Shown: positions 9,419 to 19,200 of the stretch, in pieces | How positions within the stretch are numbered: the first letter of the stretch is position 1 | How the letters are laid out: every line of letters begins with the position of its first letter | Virus record (IMG/VR): IMGVR_UViG_3300025687_000118 | Coordinates: 1-39,297 of that record | DNA: 39,297 nucleotides | Strand: one strand, 5' to 3' | DNA from: a virus | The notes under the pieces: model-generated | What the model was told of the DNA's origin: nothing | The model's input: the letters and a program-made list of their open reading frames with translations, nothing else | Database searches by the model: none | Program-made: the position numbers and the translations under genes

Positions 9419-12400
9419 TTATACTACTCCGCTAGTGTTTGTTAATCTTAGTTGGCTTGCTGTTAAACTATCAACAACTTGTACATCATTTACTGTTGCT
9501 GCGCTAACAAAAATCTCGTTAGCATCGCAACCAATTTCGTATAAATCACCAAAGCTCTTACTTGGATCCTTAGGTAATAAAATAACGCTACCAACAGTAC
9601 CGCCAAGTTGCTCGTGAATGTACGATGCTAATTCTGAGAAATAGAAGGTTTCACCAAAATCCCAGTTATCAATATTAAAATACGAGTTAATTGTTTCAAC
9701 TACACGACTTTTAATTTCTGAGTTACTTACTACTGTATTTTCAAGTTTAACCACTTTAATATATGCCTGTAACGCTGTGTCTGCTTTACTACCAAATAGC
9801 GGTTTAAACTCAACACTATTAAAAATCATATTGTCACTAACCATTTTATAATTGTTTAGTGATTCATACAATGTAGTTAATTCGTCAGTGGTTGGTTGTA
9901 GTGGTTCTGTAATGGTAGCTGTTGTGTCTTGAATATAACGCTGATATGATGTATAATAATCAGCCGTAACAAGGTATAAGTCAATAATGTTTGTTGATCC
10001 AGGATTAATACGTCTTGTTTCTGGACTATTATGCTTGTATTGGAATTGAATATCGCCGCGGCCTACACGCGAAACATATCCGGTATCTTCAGCAATACTG
10101 CGTGTTCCGTTACTAACAGTTAATACAAAGAATTTTTCTTCATTATAAGCGTAAAATACTTGACCATTACTATACTCTGCCTTAACTAATTCAATTTCAT
10201 CTTGTGTTCCGTAAATTGTATTAACTACGGTTGTTGCCAATGGCAAATAACGTTCTAGATTATCAAAATCAACTGTTTGCTCAAAGAATACTAATTTAGT
10301 ACTAGAGCTCACACTCGGTGCAACTAGTGTATTGAAGAAATCTGGATCGTCAGGCACACCGTCTTCGTCGATATCAGCAAAACTAACTTCAACGTTAAAG
10401 TCATTAACAAAACCATCTGACTCAATAGTCTGTCCAATAATATCAAGACGCACCTCGCCTACCAATGGACTGTTGCTATCTGGCTGACTATTAGTTTTTA
10501 ATACCATTACATAGTCATTAACTGTTTTACCAGTTTTTGGATCATAAATCTTTTGATTATTTTCATAGAAGAAACGTGTTTCGGCTACGCTTGAAAAATA
10601 GTAATTTAATGTACGACTTGTAACTGTATAATTTGTTCCAGTACTAATAAACTTGACCAACCAACTAGCATCTAAATTCAAGTTCGAAGTGTTACCGGCA
10701 TTAGTTAGATCAAACGTTCCAGTTTCGTCTAAATTATTAGCACTAATAATGTACCATTCTCCAGTTTCGTTATTGTAACCTAACCCAAAATCTCTGTATA
10801 GTTCAATTTGTGCCAACATACTTTGTTCAAGTTCAGTTGGTAAGTCTGTGTTAAACACAGGAATTACTGTATCGGCAATTGCACCAGTTGGAATATAATT
10901 ATTAACAGTTACTGGTCCTAGCCCATTTGCATCATTACCTGCACCACTGTTTGTACCGTTACCTACTAATCCCTTAACGCTTGCCCAAAGATATGTTCTT
11001 TGTCCAGGGCCAGTTGGAGTTCCTGTTTGTAATCTATTATTACGATCAAAGTATTGACCTGCTGGAGCAACAAATTTTATTAAACAATTCTGATCAACAA
11101 ATTGTCTATCATCGCCAATTGTACTACCAATTGCAATTGGCACTTCGTCGCTGTTGTAAAAATAACCAGTGGTTTCATTTACTAAACTAGTACTGCGATT
11201 CCATGTCATGTCAAAATCGGTTAAACCTTTGCGATTAAACTGATCATAATAAAAATGCAACATTGTTCTACCAGCAAGCACTGGTTCAATACCGTTACGA
11301 ATTACGTTTTCAATATCATTTTTATCAACAAACGTAAATCCAAATGCCGATTCATTGAATTCTTGGTAGAATAAACCGTCGCCACCGAATGTGTTAATAG
11401 ATGAGTATTTGCCAGTTGGATCAACTAAGTCTAAATAACGGGAAGTGCCAATGTTTGAACGGTTAACTGCTTTGGATTTAATAATAGAACTAAACTGTGT
11501 ATAAGGGAAGTTGTTATAATCTTCGCCATTTACCATACGGTTCTGTGTATAAAACCGAGCAGGTGCGCGGCGCTTGATATCTGCCAGACTTTCTCTTGCC
11601 CGGCTGTTGCTTACATTATTCTGCAACCCTAATGTAAATGTCGCAGTTTCTAAACGTCCTTTACGGCTAACATATGTTAGTGTAACGTCAATGTTTTGCA
11701 TTTCGTTAGGGTTAATAACATATTCTAACCCGTTAGAAATGCGTGTATAGCTACGGAAAGTACCTACTGGTATTTCAGCAAATACACCGTCGCCAAAATT
11801 TAATGTAACTTGGTCGTTTGCTCTGCTTGATACTGAGAATAATTTTCTACTTGCACCTTCTTCCTGAGAACTGCTGCCATAAATGTTTTCAACTTGTAAC
11901 CATGATTCTAAAATCTGTCCAGTTGAGCTATTGACTTTATATAACCATACATCACTGTTATTAGTGCCTTCGATGTTAATATCAACAGTACGGTTAGCAA
12001 GACGATCCGGCAAGTTAAACTCGCGTGTTTCTAATGCACCTTGCTTGAAATAGAAGAAATAACCAGTTTCTGTGCTACCAAAACCTAACCCATCATTGCG
12101 ATACAATAAATTAAAGTCGCCACCTGGACGTGGTGTTGGTTCGTAAATGTATGTCTTATCAACACTAGTACCACTTACAACTTCGAATGACATATTAACA
12201 CCATCAACTTGTGCAGCAAATGGAACCACAGGCAATAAGTTAGGTGCTAAGTTAATAGTATATTCGCTGGTATTAATTCCTAGAATATTTTGTGCATTTC
12301 CTGGATTACCAACAGTCTGACTATCAATTAAGATAGCATTGATAATTGTTTTAAACTGTTCTTGCCAATCTGGGTTGGTACGATCATTCCATTTAACCGT

Positions 12401-12820
12401 TACATTAGCTAAACTATTACGGTTATAATCTAATACCGATTCTGTTGTAGAAATTGCATTTACTTTTAAATAGCCGCGAGCTGCTTGGTTACGCTTAGGA
12501 GTATACCCAACTAACTTTGCTAAGTTAACAACAGAATCACGACGCTCTGCTGTGTCTAAGAAATTTTCACGACTGTTTAGGTCTACACGGAATGACAGTG
12601 ATTGCCCCATAAACGCAATCAAATCGAGCATTGCTACAAACTCAGATGACTCTACAAAGTCATTGAATGACTCTGGATAGTATTGACGCAAGTAATCAAT
12701 GAACGATTTACGAAGTGTTTCAAAATTGTAACTTTGAAAGTCTGCTTCGCGGTATGTCTGATAGATTCTTTTCCAGTCTTCAATACCAAAAATAGTAGTT
12801 TGACGTGAAGTTGTAGCCAT
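9419..12820 (-). CDS. 6: Baseplate wedge subunit gp6
   Basis: 1133 residues. The N-terminal region (about 10-120), with FETLRKSFIDYLRQYYPE, FVAMLDLIAFMGQSL and RRDSVVNLAKLVGYTPKRN, matches the gp6 family of T4-like phages, which forms the dimeric wedge ring joining the baseplate around the hub. T4 gp6 is about 660 residues; the extra length lies in the middle and C-terminal halves, as in other marine T4-likes. A calcium-loop-like stretch DIDEDGVPDDPD lies at about residues 810-822. The ATG at 12820 follows a putative late promoter block at 12848-12875 and a purine-rich AAGGTAAGAG. It sits between gp25 and the giant structural gene, matching T4 synteny (25 and 6 both wedge). Confidence 0.92.
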   Translation of the reverse strand: MATTSRQTTIFGIEDWKRIYQTYREADFQSYNFETLRKSFIDYLRQYYPESFNDFVESSEFVAMLDLIAFMGQSLSFRVDLNSRENFLDTAERRDSVVNLAKLVGYTPKRNQAARGYLKVNAISTTESVLDYNRNSLANVTVKWNDRTNPDWQEQFKTIINAILIDSQTVGNPGNAQNILGINTSEYTINLAPNLLPVVPFAAQVDGVNMSFEVVSGTSVDKTYIYEPTPRPGGDFNLLYRNDGLGFGSTETGYFFYFKQGALETREFNLPDRLANRTVDINIEGTNNSDVWLYKVNSSTGQILESWLQVENIYGSSSQEEGASRKLFSVSSRANDQVTLNFGDGVFAEIPVGTFRSYTRISNGLEYVINPNEMQNIDVTLTYVSRKGRLETATFTLGLQNNVSNSRARESLADIKRRAPARFYTQNRMVNGEDYNNFPYTQFSSIIKSKAVNRSNIGTSRYLDLVDPTGKYSSINTFGGDGLFYQEFNESAFGFTFVDKNDIENVIRNGIEPVLAGRTMLHFYYDQFNRKGLTDFDMTWNRSTSLVNETTGYFYNSDEVPIAIGSTIGDDRQFVDQNCLIKFVAPAGQYFDRNNRLQTGTPTGPGQRTYLWASVKGLVGNGTNSGAGNDANGLGPVTVNNYIPTGAIADTVIPVFNTDLPTELEQSMLAQIELYRDFGLGYNNETGEWYIISANNLDETGTFDLTNAGNTSNLNLDASWLVKFISTGTNYTVTSRTLNYYFSSVAETRFFYENNQKIYDPKTGKTVNDYVMVLKTNSQPDSNSPLVGEVRLDIIGQTIESDGFVNDFNVEVSFADIDEDGVPDDPDFFNTLVAPSVSSSTKLVFFEQTVDFDNLERYLPLATTVVNTIYGTQDEIELVKAEYSNGQVFYAYNEEKFFVLTVSNGTRSIAEDTGYVSRVGRGDIQFQYKHNSPETRRINPGSTNIIDLYLVTADYYTSYQRYIQDTTATITEPLQPTTDELTTLYESLNNYKMVSDNMIFNSVEFKPLFGSKADTALQAYIKVVKLENTVVSNSEIKSRVVETINSYFNIDNWDFGETFYFSELASYIHEQLGGTVGSVILLPKDPSKSFGDLYEIGCDANEIFVSAATVNDVQVVDSLTASQLRLTNTSGVV

Positions 12821-12847
12821 ATTATAATACTCTTACCTTATAATCGT

Positions 12848-12875
12848 ATTATTTATGGAAATTATTAACGGCGTA
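12848..12875 (-). promoter_or_regulatory. Putative late promoter of gp6 (conserved 28-bp block, copy 1)
   Basis: On the minus strand the block reads TACGCCGTTAAT, five bases, then CCATAAATAAT. CATAAATA (12857-12850) differs by one base from the T4 late promoter TATAAATA. It ends 29 bases before the gp6 ATG, leaving room for a start site and AAGGTAAGAG. The same block, 25 of 28 bases identical, precedes the gp48-like gene. The TACGCCGTTAAT half is not part of the T4 late promoter and is described as a finding. Confidence 0.65.
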
Positions 12876-12877
12876 CT

Positions 12878-13252
12878 TTATAGATATTGAGCAGTTTGTG
12901 CTTCTTCATCAAATTTAATTTGAAGCACTTGTGGGTTAAGGTCAGGAAGAAAAGATACTACTAATTCTAGTACAACTCCCGATGGATCTGTAGTAACAAT
13001 TATATCATTGATTTTAATTCTAGGATCGTAGGTTGTAGTACGCTCGAGTTCTGCTGTAATTTGACGTACAATATCTGGAGTATTTGGTTCAAAAATAAAG
13101 TTCCATAAACGTGTTCCGTACGACGGACGTCCGGGTAACTCGCCTTCGCGAATAGTAAGTGCATTTAATAAATCACGTTTAATTAATTCGTTATCAGTTA
13201 ACGTGAATTTTTTATATTTTCCAATTGTTGAAAAGCCTTTAAAACGTGCCAT
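12878..13252 (-). CDS. 25: Baseplate wedge subunit gp25
   Basis: 124 residues, close to T4 gp25 (132). It has the gp25/lysozyme-like fold signature of small wedge proteins: a basic N-terminus (ARFKGFSTIGKYKKF), NALTIREGELPGRPSYGTRL, then WNFIFEPNTPD, which replaces the EPR-type core motif, and a beta-rich C-terminus. gp25 is the conserved sheath initiator that nucleates the contractile sheath on the baseplate and binds gp6. The ATG at 13252 follows the Gly-rich gene stop by three bases. A 57-base gap with a promoter-like block separates it from gp6. Confidence 0.9.
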   Translation of the reverse strand: MARFKGFSTIGKYKKFTLTDNELIKRDLLNALTIREGELPGRPSYGTRLWNFIFEPNTPDIVRQITAELERTTTYDPRIKINDIIVTTDPSGVVLELVVSFLPDLNPQVLQIKFDEEAQTAQYL

Positions 13253-13255
13253 ATT

Positions 13256-14749
13256 TTATACCAATGTACCAGATGAGCTGGTTCCTTTATTATTTACTGT
13301 ATAACAGGTCCAAACACCGCCAGCAGCTTCACATTCTGCTTTTGTTGGACCAATAAGCGTTGGATCTGAACACGAACAAACTTCGATTGGTTGATCACCT
13401 GATACATAATTATTAAACGTGTTTGTTAATCCGCTCAATGACGGAAGTTGGAAGTTAGAAGCTGACACAATACCTGTATAATTTGGCGATGGTACTTTAG
13501 GATTTCCAATTAAGTTAGTTACTACATTATCAATTCCTGTACGCTTAACTGTTTGTGTTACTGCAGGCGGAGTAATGGTTACAGGACCACTTCCGCCACC
13601 ACCACCAAATAATCCACCAATCGCGCCGCCAAGTAAATTACCTAATGCACCGCTCATTACACCACTAAGTGCGCCGGTTAACGATCCACCTAAACCACCA
13701 ATTAAGTTGCCAGCAACATCACTGACTGCACTAATACCGCCAATACTTCCTGCTAAGTCACCGAAACTACCAGATAAACTTCCCGTTAAATCTCCAAAAA
13801 TCTCGCCGCCAAGGTCAGCAAATCCACCAGTAATCTGGCTTACCATATCGCCCATGCCGCCATTTAAGAAGCTACCTAAATCTGATCCAAACTGTCCTAA
13901 TGCGTCGCCAAACCCACCAGCAAAATCTCCTAAACTGCCAGTGATATCTCCAAACCCAATATCTCCAAAACTAACATCGCTGATACCAATTGTGTCGGCT
14001 AAACCGCCAGCAAAATCTCCAATGCCACCGGTAACATTGCCAAGTACATCTCCAACTCCGCCAACAATACCATTTAATCCATTGCTAATTAACGTGCTAT
14101 CACCAAGACCTGGCAATAATTTAGTATCAACAAAATCTACTGCATATTGTGCACCACGGCCAGTCAAATCCATTGCTGCACCTTGTAATGGTCCAGGTAC
14201 ATTGCCGCTAATCCAATCATTGGTAGCTCCTACTCCAAACTTAGAAGCAACGCCAGTTAATCCCGCTACAATATTAGAATCTTCGAGACCAGTGATTGTT
14301 CCTGTTGATTTTAAACCAGACAACGCATTGCTCATAATATCTGACTGAACTACACTTTGCATTGGACCATTACCAAGCAATGATTCTACTGCGGTAATGC
14401 CTTCTTTACCTGTCCACACAGTTGGGCTACTTAAAACATTTTCAAGTTGTGCTGGATCATTTAAGAATCTATCTACAGTACCTGGTTTAATATAATTGTT
14501 TAGTTCTAACGCTTGAGCCGAGATACCATATTTTCCCACTCCTGAGCCAATAATGCTTTCTGCTGTATTTCCTGTTGCCGAAACAATTCTATTAGTCATT
14601 TCATCAACGGTTAAACTGTTAGCACTAGCAACAGACTTTGACTGTTGGGCCATAACTGTGCCTAACTGAGTAGCAGTCACAGAACCTATCCCTTCTGTTA
14701 TTCTAGTTTGGGATGCTAAATCCGAGATGTCTATACCAGGTATTGCCAT
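13256..14749 (-). CDS. Glycine-rich putative virion structural protein
   Basis: 497 residues with no recognised enzyme motif. The N-terminal half (1-220) looks helical and mixed. Residues about 220-390 are extremely rich in Gly, Ser, Leu and Phe in an irregular repeat (GDFAGG, GSLGDFAGGFGDALG, LTGSLSGSFGDLAG). The C-terminal tail carries a Cys cluster (CSCSDP, then ECEAAGGVWTC) that could bind metal or form disulfides. The ATG shares its A with the TAA stop of the gp5 gene (TAATG), so translation is coupled. Its place between the gp5 hub/spike and gp25 suggests a baseplate or spike-associated protein. The antisense strand over the repeat gives a long Pro-rich open frame, an artefact of glycine codons. 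Function unknown. Confidence 0.8.
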   Translation of the reverse strand: MAIPGIDISDLASQTRITEGIGSVTATQLGTVMAQQSKSVASANSLTVDEMTNRIVSATGNTAESIIGSGVGKYGISAQALELNNYIKPGTVDRFLNDPAQLENVLSSPTVWTGKEGITAVESLLGNGPMQSVVQSDIMSNALSGLKSTGTITGLEDSNIVAGLTGVASKFGVGATNDWISGNVPGPLQGAAMDLTGRGAQYAVDFVDTKLLPGLGDSTLISNGLNGIVGGVGDVLGNVTGGIGDFAGGLADTIGISDVSFGDIGFGDITGSLGDFAGGFGDALGQFGSDLGSFLNGGMGDMVSQITGGFADLGGEIFGDLTGSLSGSFGDLAGSIGGISAVSDVAGNLIGGLGGSLTGALSGVMSGALGNLLGGAIGGLFGGGGGSGPVTITPPAVTQTVKRTGIDNVVTNLIGNPKVPSPNYTGIVSASNFQLPSLSGLTNTFNNYVSGDQPIEVCSCSDPTLIGPTKAECEAAGGVWTCYTVNNKGTSSSGTLV

Positions 14750-16275
14750 TACTCGTCACTCACAGAAATATTCTCACTTAGTGAATTCATTTTATCAACT
14801 ACCGCTTGATCTGCTGCAACGGATGTTGTGCCTCCAGCATCAAACTCAACATTAGTTGCTACACCTTTATTATGATGCGGATATGGTTCATGTGTTGGAG
14901 CCCGTGTTACAATACTTTCAAGTTGTCCTTCAGTTGATAACCAACCAGTGCTACCATGGTTTACATCTGGTAGAGTTGTGCGGGTTCCGTATATACCTGG
15001 GCTTGTCGGCAATGCTGGACCTGTGTTTAGTAATACCAATGCACCTTTTACGCTTGTTGGTCCAGTAGCACTTAAACTTGCTGCTGTTTCGCCTGAGAGT
15101 GCCAACATACCATCAGATTTAATATTGATTTTACTAGTACTGTTAATAGACACCATTTTGTCGCCGATTAAACTTAATATTTCTTCACCTTCAACAAACG
15201 TTGCTTTCTTACCATGTAACGCTGCTGTAACCCCGCCATACAAGTTCAAACTTTGATCAGCATGAATGTTTACGTCGCCTTGTGAGCGTAAATTAATAGA
15301 GTTAGCAGCGTACATATCAATTGTACCTTCCTTACCTAACTCAATCCACGATTGCCCATTTGCGTGCATAATGTGCAAACAATTACCATCATCACTGAGT
15401 GTAATTTGATGTCCTTTGGCTGTGCGGATGCGAATTAAATTATCGTTACCTGTAATGTCGCCATCGTCCATAATAAACGAATGTCCGCCTCTTCGGCCAA
15501 CAACTTCTAAATCATCTTGTGTTACACCACCCGATGCGAAACTTTGTTTAATATTATATTCTGTAATACCGGACTTATATATTGGACGTCCTGGTGTTAG
15601 AATACCAAACACATTACTTGGCGATTCTCTATACGCACTTGATCCAACTGGTCCACGTACTCTGTCGTTGATAACACCTTGTTGATACATAGTGGCCGCA
15701 GTAACAGCGTGTACTGGTCTTGGTGCAGCGAATGCTTGAGAGTTTTCGCGCACTTGAGGATTTTCTGAATTCATTTCTGCAACAGGAAGCCGTGTTGCTC
15801 CGGCAAAACGCTGCGCTTGTTCATCGTTGTCTGTTACAAATGCAGCACTCGCACCAACAGCAGGCACCATGTGCATTAAATCAGGATCAGGAATACTACC
15901 AAAGTAATATCCTTGCGCTGGGTCGCCATTTACAAACACGCACATTACTTTAATGCCAACATCAGGAACAGTAAACCACATACCGTACGAGTTAGGATTA
16001 CCCTCTCCGTTGCCTTTACCAAATCCGTCAGTTGAACCCGAGTGCGGAGTATTACCAAAAAACGGACTCATATAACGTACTGTACGCCAGCTTGACGAGT
16101 CTTCTTTATCTTGAGCTCCAAGCTCTGGAATGTATACTTGTATACGTCCAATACGTGCCGGGTCCCTGTTGTTCATTACTTCGCCAATGAACGGTCCAGT
16201 ATCCGTTGGTAAACCACCACGGTCTATTTTGTAGTTACTTGGACGTCCTCTTGTACGTTGTATATTCTCTGCCAT
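14749..16275 (-). CDS. 5: Baseplate hub/spike protein gp5 (VgrG-like, no lysozyme domain)
   Basis: 508 residues. An OB-fold of the gp5/VgrG N-terminal type lies at about 25-130 (GPFIGEVMNNRDPARIGRIQ, WFTVPDVGIKVMCVFVNGD, GYYFGSIPD). A linker runs to about 245, then a beta-helix needle at about 250-430 with short repeats (GKEGTIDMYAANSINLRSQG, GDVNIHADQSLNLYGG). This is the membrane-piercing spike on the baseplate hub. The T4 lysozyme domain between OB-fold and needle is absent: the linker has no glycosidase-like stretch. The ATG at 16275 is preceded by AGGTGA, which overlaps the end of the upstream gene. Confidence 0.88.
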   Translation of the reverse strand: MAENIQRTRGRPSNYKIDRGGLPTDTGPFIGEVMNNRDPARIGRIQVYIPELGAQDKEDSSSWRTVRYMSPFFGNTPHSGSTDGFGKGNGEGNPNSYGMWFTVPDVGIKVMCVFVNGDPAQGYYFGSIPDPDLMHMVPAVGASAAFVTDNDEQAQRFAGATRLPVAEMNSENPQVRENSQAFAAPRPVHAVTAATMYQQGVINDRVRGPVGSSAYRESPSNVFGILTPGRPIYKSGITEYNIKQSFASGGVTQDDLEVVGRRGGHSFIMDDGDITGNDNLIRIRTAKGHQITLSDDGNCLHIMHANGQSWIELGKEGTIDMYAANSINLRSQGDVNIHADQSLNLYGGVTAALHGKKATFVEGEEILSLIGDKMVSINSTSKINIKSDGMLALSGETAASLSATGPTSVKGALVLLNTGPALPTSPGIYGTRTTLPDVNHGSTGWLSTEGQLESIVTRAPTHEPYPHHNKGVATNVEFDAGGTTSVAADQAVVDKMNSLSENISVSDE

Positions 16276-16282
16276 TGTTCAC

Positions 16283-19200
16283 CTAATCAAATCTAAAAAA
16301 TGGATCTATGTTTTTATCTGCTTCAATTTTACGATTGCGAGCATCAAGCAATCGTAAATTATTTTCTGGTTGATTACCAGACGGAAATGAAACAAAGTCG
16401 CCGTTACTATCATATGCACCTAAAATCTTATCAACTTTCTTGCCACTGCGAGAAACTGACACTCTACGTTGTACTTTAGCATTGTAATATGGATCATAAT
16501 CTTCAACAATGCTTGGGCGATTACTGTCGATTAACTTAATGTAATTATCGTATGCTGCCTGGGTGTTTGCACTAAATTCTACACCATTATAAACAAAGTT
16601 TCCTTGACCATCAGACTGCGCTCCTGCTCTGTTATCGACAGGCTCTGCACGTGCAGCCGGAGGCGGTGGAACAGGATTTTGGAATTCAGGATTAGCCTCA
16701 GTTTCAGTAGTTCCATTTACAACAACATCCTTTGTTTTATCTTCATTAACCGTTGGCTGTGTTGGTTTAGCTTGCGGAGTCAACGGCGGTACTATACTAT
16801 TTGTAGTTACATTATCGCCGCTATTGTTGTCATCCCAATCAAACTCAAACTCTGCATCTTGATACGCAACAATATCTTCGGCGGTTTCCGGTTCAATGTA
16901 ATTAACTACCGTAGGTTCATTGTCTTCTTCGAACTCGGCGTTTTGTTGTGCTACAATGTCTTCGGCAAATGTAACTGTCTCTGGATCAACTCCGGACATT
17001 AACTGTGCTTGTTCTGCATCTACATTGGCCCAGAATGCATCATCTTCTGCTTGCTGTGCTTTACGTTTGTTAGAATCAACATCGATTCCTATACTACCAT
17101 CTGGTTGGCGAAGTGCATCAACATCATCACGCCACGTTAATAATGTACCTTTAAGATATTGTATAAATTGTCCTGCGCTTAACTTTGTTGTAATAGTATT
17201 TGCGCGATACGCTAACACAACTGTGGCAGTTGCACCTGATATGTCCACAACTCCTTTATTTGGATTATTATATCCAATATTCTGCAGACCTGTATGTTGA
17301 TAATCTGCTGGTGTGTTGTATTCAATTGAGAAATACACTTCTGAAGCATCGTAATTTATACTGCCATCAGGCATAAACGGAGAGTTACTAACATTTTTTT
17401 GTTTACTTACTTTTGGTGAATAAAATATTTCACTTTGTGCAATCCAATCCGGATCACCAACAATTGTAAGTTCAGCAGACGCCATATCAGCTGGACTGTA
17501 TAATATACTTGCTACACTTGAACTTGGTTCGCTTGATTTATTTTGACTTCCTAGGCTTGCTTCATTTGTGCGTGGCATATAAAAGTTTTTTGTCACGTGA
17601 ATAGTATTAATTTCTTGGGGATTAACTAATCCTTCGGATCCAAATTGTTGGTAATACAAATAGTTAAAATCTTGTCTAAAATCAATGATTTCTGTATTTT
17701 CACCAGTGAACCAATACGGATAACGTTTATGTACACCTCGATAATATGCTTGAGGGAAATACGGGCTCTTAGGGTCACTTACCCCATAACGTTTAATAGT
17801 ATATGTAATAGTGTACGCATAATCCATTGTTTGTGGGTTAATCTTCGCTGAACGCGGCACTGCTGTTGCTATAACCTTAAACCATTGGAATACTTTATTC
17901 TTTGCTCCGGCTTTTACTGTTGGCTTGCCGGTGCGTTTATCAATTTCAATATTTTGTTGCGCTTTTACAAATTCACTCTCTCTGACAACTAATTCAATTG
18001 CTTGGATAATACTTGTACCAGCGGGTAAACTTTTACGTCCTTGATTTTTATCAACGCGATCTGTATTTGGTGCAGTTGGATTAGACTTATCCGACGGCAT
18101 TGCAGATAAACTTTTATCTACATTTGGATCTACTACAATTTTTTTAGTACCAATTTCTGACCCTTGCTCGACTTCAATGATGTATTTGTGTGCATATTCT
18201 TTACCATATGCACGTTCGCTTTCGACATTTAATGCATTTGCTAATCCTGTATAAACAGTAACATTGTTTTTGGTATTAATTGCATTATTTTCTAGTCTAG
18301 GATTAAATTCATCATCTGAATATCCTTCGCCTGCGCCGCCGATACCTAAAACACTCGCAACAGTTCCACCCGTTAACTCAACGTTAAACGGTATCGCGCT
18401 ATGTGTTCCAACTTGCGAGAAGAAACTTTGTATTGCTGCGCACTCGCAGTTATATTCGATCATATGTTCAGCCATTGTAAATTTAATGCCGCTAAAAATA
18501 AATGGAATAAATTTTTCACTAACCGCACGTGTGTCTGATGTTGGTTCTGTTTTTGAAACAGTGGTTCCGTCAACAATCCTGCCAAACTTGTCATAACCAT
18601 AGAAGCGGATAACCATTAAGTATTGCTGTGCTGCATAGTTAATTTTATCAGCCGGGAAACCTTTACGTAAATGATGATCCTTGACAGCCGCATGTAAACT
18701 ATCTAAAAACGTTAAGCCGTTTGGTTCTTTAACTCTGAAATTAATTTTAAATGCATTATGTACCGATTGTGTCGATGTTCCCGAAACACCACCTTCGATT
18801 TCAATATCATCAATATAAAAATCTAAATGAAAGTTTGGATCTCTAAATGCACCAAATGTGCCAACTGTATCTTCAGCGGCGCCACCACTTTGTATTAATA
18901 ACGGGAGTCCAGCAACACTTTTAATACCTTGATTCATAATTTTTTCGTAGGCTGGCTTATCTAATAGATAAAGGCTAATAGCATACGTCATTGTAGCAAA
19001 GTCCTTAAATGGATTCGGCTTAGCTACAATCTTTTCTAAAAATTCTGTCGGTACAGGGCTTGCCCCATCTGAACCCGTAGCAATATTCCTGTCTGCTACT
19101 CCAATAGTATCTGCATCGCCAATGCCAGATTCTTCCTTGTTGGTTCCACCTGCGCCAGTATTTCCATATTGAATACCATCGTTTGCTAATAATGCGCCTT

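Noticed and set aside
13575-14348. 257-codon Pro-rich open frame on the plus strand
   Set aside because: It is exactly antisense to the Gly-rich repeat; glycine codons read backwards give proline. No ribosome site, and the sense gene is coupled to its neighbours.
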